A stretch of 64,000 nt of DNA from Diphasiastrum complanatum (Eukaryota; Streptophyta; Lycopodiopsida; Lycopodiales; Lycopodiaceae). Position 1 is the stretch's first letter; every line of letters starts with the position of its first letter. The position numbers were made by a program, and so were the translations under genes. The notes beneath the pieces are model-generated. The model worked only from the letters and a program-made list of their open reading frames with translations, had not been told where the DNA came from and made no database searches. The DNA lies in contig CM055094.1 of NCBI GenBank assembly GCA_029204225.1, forward strand, positions 64,290,785-64,354,784, read 5' to 3'. Shown piece by piece: positions 1 to 11,262 of this stretch.

Positions 1-26
1 AATAAACATGAATGTGAGTTAACTAT

Positions 27-293
27 CCATCGCTGGTGGACAGCGGCCATAGAGCAATGGCTTATGCACCATCGTTGCCTCAGTGAACACTTCTTAACTG
101 ATTATGTGGTGTGGATCGCTGGTTTGTAGACTATAAGCAAAACCAGCGAGGTGTTCTATCCTCCATCGCTGAAAAACGGGTGTTCCTTGTCTTTCTCAGA
201 AATGAGTAATGAAGAATGTAGCATCATCGCTGGCCAGCGAGCTACTTCAACAATATTGTGTGTAGCAAAAACTATTGTATGATCCATCGCTGG
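27..293. repeat. Cluster of CCATCGCTGG-like motifs
   Basis: The motif CCATCGCTGG or close variants occurs at 27-36, 69-78, 115-122, 163-171, 225-232 and 284-293. Its inverse CCAGCGA is at 143-149 and 234-240. The copies are irregularly spaced in otherwise non-repetitive sequence. Function is unknown; this may be the subterminal part of a DNA transposon that extends off the left edge. Confidence 0.4.
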
Positions 294-412
294 TCATCGG
301 ATCATCAATCAAGCATTTTTACACTACCAAACTAGTCAGCGGACCATCATTCCCATATTATCATGAAATGGAGATGCAATAAACATACACGTGTAAACAT
401 CGTCCTCATACA

Positions 413-484
413 TAAACAATGTACCCAACCAGAACGTAATCACTAACGTAAACAATGTAACCAACCAGAACGTAATCACTAACG
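413..484. repeat. 36-bp tandem duplication (two copies)
   Basis: Two adjacent 36-bp units (413-448 and 449-484) share the core CCAACCAGAACGTAATCACT and are almost identical. No gene is seen around them (300-860). Confidence 0.8.
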
Positions 485-861
485 AGAGAGATGATTGCTC
501 CGTTATGCAATCAATTACCATAGAGAAGACACCAAAGAGAAGAGCTTGGTAGGGCGCACTCCCAATCGAAGGAACTTGATGTCTTTTCTCCAAAGTGTTG
601 TGAGAGAAAGTTGATCAAAAATGAATGATATATAGTGGTTTACGATGAAGCTTCATAGAAAGTGATACTTTGCCTTGATGTAGAAGTAACAAATCATGTA
701 GATCCATTTAAGCTAAGCTTAAAGACCTTTTTTAACAAGTGGGGGGAAAAAAATTAAATCTTATAGTGTAGCTTAAGGGTAGAAATGGTGTAGGACCTCT
801 TATTGGAAAGAGGAGTTTTGTTGTTTTGGATAGGGAGGCTATTTTAAATAAAGAGGCATCC

Positions 862-863
<2 letters not shown>

Positions 864-910
<47 letters not shown>
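864..910. repeat. (AG)n microsatellite
   Basis: Uninterrupted GA/AG dinucleotide run of about 47 bases in non-coding sequence. Confidence 0.97.
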
Positions 911-912
<2 letters not shown>

Positions 913-1027
913 AATGGATGTTAGGATTAAATTATCATCATAAAGCTTGCATAAAACTTTGTGAATAAGCCTTTGCTTCCATGGGATCGAACTACATGAC
1001 ATGAAAAAAGAATACACTTCCTATCTT

Positions 1028-1180
1028 GTTTGCCTTGTCTTGCTTAGTAATAGGGTTTAAAAAAGTTCTTACAATTTTGGTGTCATTTTTGGGGAGAAAT
1101 TGCCATTATTTTCAGTTTGTTAGCATGATTGTGATGCTTGGATGGAAGTTTTCTTGCATTTAGGCATGGGGTTTTGACAA
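1028..1180 (+). repeat. Decayed gypsy LTR end with primer-site-like motif
   Basis: This stretch is a diverged copy of 31728-31885. The string TTGGTGTCATTTTTGGGGA at 1077-1095 sits where the other copy has TTGGCATCATTGCTAGGGA. Both resemble the primer-binding region (TTGGCGCCGTTGCCGGGGA type) that follows the 5' LTR of plant Athila/Tat-lineage gypsy elements. No coding domain remains beside it, so the lineage is inferred from the primer motif alone. Confidence 0.4.
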
Positions 1181-1352
1181 ACGACGAGTAAATCATTTGC
1201 GAGTTTTGCGAGTTTTCTTTTGACATGGATCACATATTTTCGTAGCAAATGGCATGCTACCAAAATGAAGTTATGCCATGCTAGATTAGAGTGAGGATTA
1301 GAGTGTTGAGATAAGCATTTATTCTTTCAGTCATCTTGTAAACCGTGGGTCC

Positions 1353-1800
1353 TGTTGGAGGTATTCCCGACATATTATAAATAAATAAAATTGGCCAATA
1401 AAATGTGTTGCGAGGGCATGGCATCTTGCGTGTATAAGCCCATGGAGCACGCAAGTTGAGTTGTAAATAAAATAATAGACTTGGGCCCCTTTGTAATGAA
1501 AATAAAACTTGAGGTCCAAAGTCAATTTTAAACTTAGAGTTTACTTTTTTAGAGTTGGGTCCAATTTTGGACTCACATGAATCTTGTGATTTCCATTGTA
1601 CTTTTTGTGAACCCTTGGATCAAGTTGGGTCCAAGATGAATGGTTAGGATCTATGTGAATATTAGCCAATAGGATTTTGGGGCAAGGGCCTTCCCCATTT
1701 ATAAAAAGGCAACATTTGTACTCTATCTCTATGCTTAATGAGAAGGAGGAAACGGTGCCTCTCTCCAAAATCAATTGAATGCCTTTTTTATGTGGTTGCA
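1353..1800 (+). mobile_element. Solo LTR-like repeat (family shared with 14.2-14.6 kb)
   Basis: The sequence matches 14231-14640 in order: a TGTTG...GGTATTCC start, GTTGCGAGGGC, the GGGGCAAGGGCC block, a TATA-box-like TTTATAAAAAGG at 1698-1709, and GAGGAGGAAAC downstream. The two copies are direct repeats about 12.9 kb apart with similar internal spacing, and no gag or pol sits next to either. A solo LTR with its core promoter is the simplest reading; exact ends are uncertain. Confidence 0.5.
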
Positions 1801-1824
1801 TATACCTGCTAGAGACGTCATTAA

Positions 1825-2169
1825 GGCACATTTGACCTTTCTCTTTATTCGGCAATACCTGTTGATGCCTCTATTGGATTTGTCAAAGATCCTCGTACCA
1901 AACTCTTAACACACTTGGAAGATGCCAAAAATATCCGTGAAATAGAACGGCTCCTAAAAAGACCAAGCTTCTCCACTCTCCAAGAAAAATACTTCCAAAA
2001 CACAAGCAAAAGGACGAGGAGCTTCAATATGAACAATCCGAATTTAGTCATCTCAAGGTCAGGAACGAGAAAGAAAAGAAGGTCTTCAGGCTTCAAAGAA
2101 AAAGAAGGACAAAGCAGAGGTGAAAAGAATGAACTACTTGTCAAGAGATTATATTTTTACAGAGATTGA
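1825..2169 (+). pseudogene. Unidentified open frame upstream of RT remnant
   Basis: An open frame without a convincing start runs through 1825-2169 (first ATG at 1915). It encodes a basic, lysine- and arginine-rich segment (KRPSFSTLQEKYFQ, then RKKRRSSGFKEKEG). I do not recognise the protein. It lies 0.8 kb upstream of, and on the same strand as, the Penelope-like RT remnant at 2953, so it could be the N-terminal part of that element. It could equally be chance or another element. The 2.2-2.95 kb stretch between them is broken in all frames. Confidence 0.25.
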
Positions 2170-2952
2170 TCAATGTGTAGGATGATGAAAGGATAGAAAG
2201 AAGAGAAATTACCACTTCAGCGACTGGACGTCTTCAGCTCACCACTAGTAGTAACACAGGGAGATCTTTTTTACATTTATGTTACCGCAATAGATTTTTG
2301 AAGCTATCTATGTGAAGCATTTTTATGCTCACGTTTTAGACTATTTGGTGTTGTAGGACGAACACTTTCATGATATCATTTTTGGTTGGTCATACTTACC
2401 AAGTGTTAAAAATGACTGGTATTTTTCTTCTCAAGTTTTTTGCAACTTTGATATAGAAAGCTTACACTCTTGCGATTGCCTAACTTTTAACATTTAAAAG
2501 ATTTTATTTCAAAAAAGTTTGGACATATTGTCTCTACGGATTGTAATAATATCAAGAGTCCAATTTTATGAAAATCTTTAGAAAAAGGTCTTAATCATAT
2601 TACGCTAAAACAAACTAAGCTTCTAAACTTTATGATGGATGGTTTAAACTTATAAAACTGTTACCTACCCATGAACACTTGGATGAAATAACAATGAAGA
2701 AGCATGCCATTGTTTGTAAAAACATGGCCTTAGAATACATTAGAAAGCGTGATAACACAGTCTCATCAGCTAAACTAAAGATTGCCAAAGATGAAAACAA
2801 TGGTTGACAAAATTTCTATATATCAATAGCATTGACAAAGCATAACATAATCCTTGCTTCTTGTGTATATTCTTCGTACGTAAATTGGCCATAGAAAGAC
2901 TAAACAGTCCTATCTTTAATCCCTTTTCTAACATGATCAACAGAACTTAGCC

Positions 2953-3576
2953 ATGGAATCATTGACATATATAAGAGACAAACTTACCAATTTTCTACCC
3001 AAAATTCTTTCAGGAAATGATTCTCTACCTTATTTATTATGCACTTACAAAGCCCACAAGGAATCATTCAGATGGATTGCCAATGCTCATGACTGTTGGT
3101 TTACTAGACTCGCCAAATTCCTAACGAGAGCTTTTGGTATGCTGTCCGACATTCCTTATGGAAGGTGCAGGGCTTCAAGAGTATCCTAAATGTGGATACA
3201 ACTTTATACTGGAAATGTGAGTCGTCCATTGCTTTCTATCTTAATCTAGCACCCTTGCTTACCAACATAAGAGTTGCAGACATTTCTAAATGCTATGAAA
3301 ATATACCCTTGGATGGTCTTGAGGGACTAGAAACTATTATATGTAAGTACATTACATATGCCTTAAAACATTGTAAACATGAACTACTAAGATTTAAATG
3401 GGTTCAGGAATGGGAAGTTCTTAAACGGTCATGGTCTGGTAAATGGTTAGAGAAATGGTACATGATTGATAAGGATCTACTCTGCCAATGGAATGCCTTC
3501 TTGATAGATAATTGTATTGTTAGATTAGGAAACAAGACCTGAAGACAAACTTGTGGTATACCGATGGGTTTTTTTA
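2953..3576 (+). pseudogene. Penelope-like reverse transcriptase remnant
   Basis: Two overlapping frames (2953-3189 and 3165-3576) together read like the fingers and palm of a Penelope-like RT. Visible in order are a YLLCTYKAHK block followed by FRWIANA (fingers), VADISKCYENIPL (motif A with the catalytic aspartate), and QTCGIPMG (motif B) at about 3543-3566. A frameshift separates the first two blocks near 3170, and a TGA at 3540-3542 precedes motif B. The YADD-type motif C and any GIY-YIG endonuclease are absent, because homology stops at about 3576 where an oppositely oriented copia fragment begins. Penelope-like elements are known from some green plants (conifer Dryads, Hydra-type elements). 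Assignment rests on motif order; a relative outside the named Penelope clades is possible. Confidence 0.6.
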
Positions 3577-3965
3577 ACACTCTCCACTACAATATCATCA
3601 TCAAGCTTAAACAATCTACCTTGCTTAAAGCCTTTAGCTATACATTCATCATTTCTAAGGATGGAACAAACTCCATGCTTAGATTGTACATCAAGGCCAT
3701 TATCCATTAATTGGCCAACACTAAGCAGATTCTTAGTTAACTTAGGAACATAAAGAACATTCTCAAGATTCATCCTTTTGGATGATCCAACATACAATGG
3801 AATGGTTCCTATTCCACTTATCTTACATTCTTGACTACTTGCAGTATAGATTGATCTATGTACATCATTGTAAGAAAGTAAAGTGGAAAAAATGTCCTTT
3901 TGATATGTCGTGTGGGAGCTAGCGCCACTATCAATCCACCAAGAATCATTGGTGTTGCTCTTGGA
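3577..3965 (-). pseudogene. Ty1/copia aspartic protease fragment
   Basis: Read on the minus strand, an uninterrupted frame carries the copia protease signature WWIDSGASSH near its start (about 3927-3956). IYTASSQECKISGIGTIPL and NVLYVPKLTKNLLSVGQL follow, typical of the protease to GAG-pre-integrase junction. The catalytic Asp-Ser-Gly is intact. Gag upstream and integrase/RT downstream are missing. On its left it abuts the Penelope-like RT; on its right it meets, head to head, another copia protease fragment on the plus strand at about 3966. Confidence 0.85.
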
Positions 3966-5060
3966 TCATGGAGGTTTTTTGCTAAGTGTTGGTCAGATGA
4001 TAGAGAAAGGATACATGTAAAGTTTGGTGGTGATGTTTGTTTCATTACAAAGGAAGAGATATTGGTTGCTAGGGGCAATAGACAAGGTATACTTTTCAAG
4101 CTTGATGTTTTTGTTATGGCTAACAAAAAGGATGGAATGGAAAAGGAGATTGGTCTCAACTTTCCAAAGTTCTCTTTTAGCATCAATAAGATTGGCGGAT
4201 CTTATGCAAAGTCTAACAAGCTTCCTTATGCTAGATCTAGGTCAAGATCTAATATGCTTTTTGGAGATGTTCATCTTTGTGCTAACTTGGCTAGTCTTGA
4301 GGATAATGATGGTGTTTTGATGGTTCTTCATGGCAAGTGAAAATATGCAAAAGGTAAGAAAAGAGCTAACTTCATCAATGGTGGTGAAGGTTCTTCCTTG
4401 GAAAAGATTGTTGCTAATGATTTCTTTGATCATATGGCAAAAGATGTTGCTAGGTGCATTCATGAAGGAGATGGTTCTTCTACATTCTTTTGGAAAGTCA
4501 TTTTTGCGGCAAGTGGAGTCACATGTCTTCATAAAGAGAGTAGATCAAATGGTTCTATCAAGAGACTTGGTGAGGGAGATAGTCACAAGTCAAGAAGAAG
4601 AGAAGTATGTGAAGAGTTCAAAGTAGGATGTACTTTGAATAATGTCATTGTAAATGGTAGTGAGAAAGAATCATTATCATATGAGTCATTACCTAAAACA
4701 TTGAGTAGAAGTTTGTGTTTGAAAAAAGAGAGTACTTCAATCATCCTTATGTTGAAGGTACTAATCATTTTTTTTATGGCTTCTAATGTCTTTAAGGTTT
4801 TTACTTCTTATGATGCAATCATTAAGAGGGAGTCTTATGAAGGAAAGAGCAATGGAAGAGTTCTTGGGAAGATCCAAGGCATGGATCTCACATCTCTTCA
4901 TCAACTCAAAGGATTCTATGATTGTGAATTGATCACTCATGATCGAGATGGCAAAAGGTTGGTTGGAGAAGACTACATGGAGCAAATCGAGAGGCAATTT
5001 CTTCAAGGCAAGGGAGATCTCATTGGTGACCTCATTCATGGAAGAGATCTAAGAACATAA
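3966..5060 (+). pseudogene. Copia protease tail continuing into an unknown ~360-codon frame
   Basis: One plus-strand frame runs from 3900 to 5060 with a single TGA (4338-4340). Its first ~45 residues after 3966 match the end of a copia protease/pre-integrase region (LSVGQMIEKG in a neighbouring frame, then FGGDVCFITKEE and GNRQGILFKLD). Instead of the expected HLNFKSL-type zinc region and integrase, it continues with a sequence I do not recognise, including KIVANDFFDHMAKDVARC, FWKVIFAASGVTCLHKES, SLHQLKGFYDCELITHD and EDYMEQIERQFLQGKGDL. The segment has a coding-like length and one stop in about 386 codons. It could be a captured host sequence, a diverged element-specific ORF, or chance openness in AT-rich DNA. 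Confidence 0.45.
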
Positions 5061-5119
5061 AGAAGAATTTTTCTAAGTTCTGCTTCTGAGAACAATAGCA
5101 GTTCAATAGGCGAAGAATG

Positions 5120-5250
5120 TTATGTCCACATTCGACATTGGCTAGACTTGGATACATGACAGTACTCTAGTACTGAAGATTATTGGCTACAACTCATTAT
5201 TTCTGACGAGGCCATAAATGTAATTAATAACCTTGTGAGTACCCAGTCAC
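5120..5250 (+). repeat. Dispersed repeat shared with 31.4-31.56 kb
   Basis: This stretch matches 31440-31560 as a direct repeat: GACTTGGATACA, GCTACAACTCATTATT-like and CATAAATGTAATTAATAACC blocks occur in the same order. The right-hand copy leads into an Athila/Tat-like LTR end, so this is probably a truncated LTR of that family. Confidence 0.5.
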
Positions 5251-5736
5251 ACATCTAATGACATGTGGAGCTAGTGCATAGGTTAGGATGGTTGTTGGCA
5301 TGGCGTAAAGTATCAATATTTATGAAAAGCTTTTATGGGACTATTCTAGGCTTACATGGGGGCATGCACAATAAAAACAAAGCCTACCAGGTGGGGACTA
5401 GCCATACTACCATTCCAGTTTCATATTTTCATTACATGTTTTCTCTATGTACACCTGCATCCTATTCCATGGCTTGGAGGTGATGCTATCGGAGATTGAT
5501 TGGTGCCTTTTCATTGGTTGGGTGGTTTTTCTCCACTGTTATTTCTTTGTGTGTGTTTTGTAAGTAGGATCTTGAGATGCTTTTCCTTACATCTTTTCTC
5601 ATATCTTTGTTGAATGCCACACTGATCTTTGGGCCAATCTTATTCCTAATTTTGAAAGAAGATTCCACATTAGATTCAAAACCATCAGTCCTAAGTACAT
5701 CCTCCTTAACAAGATAGCTTTTGAGAATGCTATCAT

Positions 5737-6152
5737 TTGTTCGATCTAGAATACCAACATGTTATGGAAATCTGGATTGGATGTAGTCACAAGAAGTACT
5801 CTCAAGCTAGAGAGCAAGGTTGTGGTGAAAAGCTGATGCACCTCTGGTTGAATTCATCCCACGTAAAGAAGTTGTGTTGGACAAGTTTGTTGAAATGTGG
5901 CCTCCAGATGAAGATGCTGTGGAGGATTCCATACCTATTTGGGTAGCAAAAGTTGTCAAAGTAAAGAAAAACTCAGAAGGCTTGGCCACAGAGTTTAAAG
6001 CATTATGATATGAACCAAAATCTAATCAACGTTGTAGAAACCAAAGACAAGTTGACAACTCAGAGCTGTACAAAAATTACTTAGAGAAAGAATGGATTTC
6101 GAACAATGACGAAGCACAATATATGGAGCTCATCCCAATCCTTGTTTTTTAA
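5737..6152 (+). pseudogene. Decayed unknown coding fragment
   Basis: A plus-strand reading encodes LWKSGLDVVTRSTLKLESK, then after a frameshift near 5830 APLVEFIPRKEVV, IPIWVAKVVKV and FKAL. A TGA at 6006-6008 (Trp is the likely original) is followed by YEPKSNQR, and the frame ends at a TAA at 6150-6152. The IWVAKV...FKALWYEP arrangement is reminiscent of small chromatin-reader (BAH-like) modules found in some plant proteins and transposon genes, but I cannot confirm a family. One frameshift and one nonsense codon indicate a relic. Confidence 0.3.
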
Positions 6153-6401
6153 TAGCAAAGGCTTCTTCTCTATTGAATTTGTTCAACATGAGTCATTTTT
6201 AACTATTTTGTATTGTACTTTCATATAAAGTGAATAGAAAAAGTAATGATTTTGAAAGAAAAAAATTCTTTATAAATATCATTCCCACTTACATAAGAAG
6301 ATAAACCTACTTGAGATAAACATATCTTACTCAACAAAATTAATATGGGTATATATGATTGATTCACAAGTATGTAGTTGTAAGCTAAGTAAGCACTATG
6401 G

Positions 6402-6467
6402 GTCATTACCATTTGAATAATGTGTCATTGCCATTTGAATAATGTGTCATTACCATTTGAATAATAA
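6402..6467. repeat. 22-bp tandem repeat, three copies
   Basis: The unit GTCATTACCATTTGAATAATGT occurs at 6402, 6424 and 6446 with one substitution in the middle copy. Confidence 0.9.
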
Positions 6468-6469
6468 TC

Positions 6470-9400
6470 CAAAGCTTTTGAAAGAAACGTGTGTCTCATT
6501 CAACAAAATTGAGGTGAAAAAACAATTCATAACTTGGACATTATTGTTTCATATCTACAAGGCTAGTGAGTCCCTATGTTCTAAATAGCAAATATATAAC
6601 ATTCTAAACAATTTCTTGCACTTAGTCATCTATTTGTTAATTTGAAGATATTTGAAATTCTTGTAGAAAGGGACAATGAACCTACTACATAGTCTTGGTG
6701 TGCCTATGCATACTTTTATGAAATTACATGCATAGTGTGTGAGATAGTCTAGAAGTACAACACAAAACTACCTAAGATAACTTGATAGCCTTCTTCAAGG
6801 CCCGATTTCTTTGCATTTGTTTGAAGACAATTTATTTGTTTGTGCCAAATTTTATTGAGCTGTACAAATTATTACTATGAAAAAAAAAGAGACGATCATA
6901 CATTTAACATTTCATAAAGTGTAGGATTGCTATAAATAAATAAGCACTTTGATCCTTTTTTAGTGATTACGTCGTAGCAAAAAATAAAGTTGTCCATGCA
7001 AATTTTATAGATTGAAGAGTTTTATGATTATGGGATATAGAGGCCTTTGAATTTGAACTAATGAAAAGAGATTCAATGTTAGATTGGTTTTGAATGTTCA
7101 AATCTTAAGTATGAATCACCTCTAAAGCTATTAGAATATTACATATATTGGAGAAACCTTTGCACTATTATGTGTCACATGATTGTCTCATAAGTAGATA
7201 ATTACCTTAGATTATGTAACTATACTATAACATATTATTGCTTAGGGCATTAGTGTCACTTGTCTTCTAAGTTACTTTGCTCTAAATTTTCTTAGCTTCC
7301 ATCTAGACTACGATTGAATCATAAATGTGAACAAGCTTTATGCTATCAAAATTGAAGCCATTTAATCAATCCACAATGTTGTGCATAATACATAGCAATA
7401 TTTTTAGGACATTGTGGAGCCCCATTAATAGCTTCAAAATCATAACAACATCTAATCATTTCCATACTCATGCTGAGCACTTTTGTACTCAGCATCTTAC
7501 AACATACTCAATATATTTAGAATTATTTTGGCATCCACACTTCATATTAGCAATGTGCACCTTTACTTGAAATATCACAAGAACATTGTAAAATCCACTA
7601 AGGTCTTGACTCAATTTTAAGACTTTTATTCAAAAAGCTATAGACGTGCCAAAAAGCTTGGTCCATTCACCCCAAAACTTTTCCCTTATGCTCTCCATCC
7701 ACATGTTCACTTTTTCCATTAGTGTCAATCGTTGATGGCTGGGTGTCGAAATTCTTGAAAAATAAGAGTTTTTAATTATGTGGAGGATTGCAGATTTTGC
7801 TTTGGCACCTTAAATATTACGTCATGCTTATTTTGTGAATTCAAATATCTTAACTTAAATTTGTACAGCTCATAGACGGCACTACTAATCAACCAGAAAA
7901 AGCCTTTTACCACAAACTCTATGCCATTTATTGTACCATCTTCTAATGCATTTACAATTTTCTTCTTCAAAGGCTAAATTGTTCTGGCATAGAGCAGTCA
8001 TGATAACACTGAAGGTGAAACAAATTGGAACAATCTCAAGTCCTTTTGAGAGGTTTCCGTACCTAAAGTCTACACTATGGAAGATTCCATTGCTTAATAC
8101 TTTATTGGTCTACACTACATTTCAAAATCTATAATCAAAGTTTTGTTTGTTGAACATTATGGTTTCTTACCTAGATTTAACAGGTTGAAGCTGAAAAAGA
8201 TGCCTACTTCAACATATTCCTCAACTAAGATAAAAAAATTTAGCTAACAATGGGTACCATGTTTTCTGTTGTTTGATGCCTCAAAAAGGTTGGCCATATT
8301 ATGAGGTATAATAAAGAGGGTACATCATGGTGAGGAAATTTCCATAAGATAGAACCTTCTCTAAAATTTTCATTTTGTTGTTGTTGTTGTTGTGTCATGT
8401 GGCTCTATAAGAAATGACAATAGCATGAGCCTCAAGTAAATGCGACCAAGAGATATCTGACCAACATTCAAAATTTTGGCCTTATGATGACTCATCATAA
8501 CTAGGATAACACATGGCAAGGAAAGTTTTAGGAGAGAATATTTTTGAAAATTTCCATTTTTTTGTTTTTTTTTGTTATGCGGCTCTTTAACAAATGACAA
8601 TAGCATGAACCTCAAGTACATGTAACCAAGACATAACCATAAATAGACTGAAAAGGCTAAACATATTTGTTAGTTTGAAATATCAACTGCTCCAAAAAGT
8701 GAAAGTAAAAACTTGTTTTTATGACAACATAAAGGTAATTAGAGAATATGTACAACTATCTATAATGTTCACAATAGGTCTTGCCAATGATCGATTTGTA
8801 GAGCAACAACTTACTATGTGTTCATAACATTGCACCTTTTAGAAGGGTAGAAAGATGCTCTAGTTCTTATATCTAGTAAACCTTACTCAAATCATAATAG
8901 TATATCCGCAGTTATATGTGATGCACTATATGCAAAAAAAAATTGGTCATCCACATCATGTCATGCTAAATGACAATTTAGCAGCCACATATTTTTAATT
9001 CATAGTTGTAGACACTAATTTATGCACTCATATAGACTTTAATATAGCTATACTCTAATTTGTAATTAGAAACATCATAGTACCATGTTCTATTGATATA
9101 AAAAAAAGTGTTATCCTACTTTAGTCAACAAATTGTTATTATTGTTTTTTATGTTATCTTATAAATGAAAAGTTGCTTTTCATTTTTGTCTAGACAAAAA
9201 TGAACTATAAAAAGAGCACTCCCATTTACTATGCAAGAAGGAAAACCATAATGTCGCAAAGTTCAAAAAACTAATTATCTTTCCACCATCAATCACAAAT
9301 GGAACTATCAAGATTTGACAATAACATAGAGGACAATATTTCTAGCTAATAAATATATTATCATGGGAATGTTTATAGTTTTTTATTGGAACTCTTATAA

Positions 9401-10670
9401 AAACCCCTATTAGTCACCTTGTATTGCTCACCAACCACATCTCATTTGTTCTACTTTTTTCACTTGGATGTTTAGCTCTACATTTACATGCTACATCTTG
9501 GATTCTTCCCAAATGATTCTAACACCATTTGACAACAAATTATCCTTAAAGAGCAAAAAATTACTGGCATACATTTAGGGTGGGGTATGAATTTCTTTTA
9601 CTAGATGCAAAACGCGAAAATCCAACCATTTTCAACATATATCTAAAAGTGTTTACAATGGACATGCTACACATAATTTACCCTTGGCATGTAGTTTAAT
9701 CGTAGGAGTACTCTTGTTTTTATTAGTAATTTTTTTGTCACGATTGTAAAGTGAGAAAAACCTAACAACATGATTATGAAAACCTTGGTGAACTCAATGT
9801 CACTTGGCATGTGGTAGTACACATTCTTTTATATAAATTGGCCTTTTCTTGCAATAAAATTGCTCTAGTATTTCACAATCATCAATGGTGACCCCTTTAT
9901 GTTAGATTGGTTTTTTCTCTCTCTATATTAATTACATTGTAAACTATAACACTTAAGTTAGGCCAAAACCTTGTGTATTCCAATAAAATATATCATATGG
10001 CCTTCTTAATTTGGATGTTGGTGATTGGAGATGTACAATTTAAATGGGAGGCATAACTCTTTGGCAACCAAATCCTTAGCTCTATAAACTATATTTTTCT
10101 ATTAGATCTGAGTTTAGCATGCTTCAGCATATGTTAAAAAAAATTTTTTACTGTCAAGAAGAATATCAGGAGCATCACTCTATCTTCCACCTTATGCTTG
10201 GAAGTGTATGCCAAAGATAGATGTTTCATAATGTCTAGCTATGTCTGTTAGAGGCCAAGGAATAATCTTTAGGTTCAAAGATTTATGGATTTTGTGAGTT
10301 ATTATAGGCAATGTATTAGAAAGTCTCGCAATCTACTTTACCTCTTAGAAAAATTGCCTAAGAAAGTCGTATAATTTGTGACAGAAGCTCATTAGAATGT
10401 GTGTGAAATGTTGAAATGAAGCGATTTATTTTTGTTATTCAAATCACTTTTCGATCTTACTTACACAGTAATTTCAGAAGATCATGAAGTTTGGAGTCTT
10501 GATTGTAACAAATAAAATGGTCCTCTACATTAGCATGTTAGAAAAAAAGATAGATTCATCTCAAGAGGAACAAGAGAAGAGGTTTAACAAATGAAGAGAT
10601 CAATATTTTAAAGAAATATAATCAGTAGTACACAAAATGTTGCAATTTAACCAATCAATGATCAATATGG
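6470..10670. other. AT-rich gene-poor stretch
   Basis: About 4.2 kb of AT-rich sequence. I see no frame with a recognisable domain, no RNA gene and no clear transposon terminus apart from the local duplication at 8360-8640. It is probably old, decayed repeat DNA. Confidence 0.5.
8360..8640. repeat. Local direct duplication (~90 bp, ~184-bp period)
   Basis: Two diverged copies (about 8360-8460 and 8545-8640) share ATGACAATAGCATGA, CCTCAAGTA and a T/G-rich leader, which is a (TTG)n run in the first copy and T-rich in the second. Confidence 0.7.
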
Positions 10671-10671
10671 T

Positions 10672-11205
10672 TATTGGTGTGAAAGCACAATACATTAGGA
10701 CCATAAATGGGTCTTAGAAAGATCCACAAGAGTGATTGTGTACTTGCTTAACAATCTATCAAAACACTAGTCATCAAAAAGTTGATCTAGATTGGAAATT
10801 TGACAAACAACAACCATTGACAATCAAATCATTGAACATAAACACAAATCCGAGTTCGCACGTGTGAAGAGTAGCCTGCTATATGGCCTGTAGTAAGTAG
10901 TGTTTTAAGTACAATAAATCTTGGTTTCATTTGGATCACAAAGAATCAAATTTGTACATGGAGAGCAAACTCGAGATTTCCAATGAGCTCCAAAAATAAT
11001 CTATCTTCTCACTATGGGAGCTTGGAATACATAGCAAAAGTGACTTCCTTTGTAAAATTAGGTGAATTTCTAGCATGTAATAAGGAAGTTAACTCAGCCT
11101 TTTTGCTCTAAAAATGAAACCCTAGTCTATTCCCTAGAGCCATGCTTGGTAGGTAGATGGTTGGTCAAAATCTCATCCCAAATGAAGGTGTAGGTCCTAT
11201 AATGT
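10672..11205 (-). mobile_element. Copia LTR, family X, reverse orientation
   Basis: Read on the minus strand this matches the plus-strand LTR at 14785-15312. Shared blocks include TGATAGATTGTTAA(G/T)CAAG, CCATTTATGGTCCT, CCATCTACCTACCAAGCATG and the palindromic CACGTG core at 10859-10864. There is no primer site beside it. It lies just left of a minus-strand copia body whose right-hand LTR belongs to a different family (Y). Confidence 0.65.
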
Positions 11206-11236
11206 AGGGATTGTGAAGAAATTCATCTCAATTAAA

Positions 11237-11259
11237 ATCCAAATCCATAACCTGATCTT
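11237..11259 (-). repeat. 23-bp relic of LTR family Y
   Basis: These 23 bases are identical to 13081-13103, which lie near the primer-site end of LTR Y. They sit immediately after the pol frame on the minus strand and before LTR X. Most of the expected 3' LTR Y appears to have been deleted, leaving only this terminal scrap. Confidence 0.6.
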
Positions 11260-11262
11260 AGA

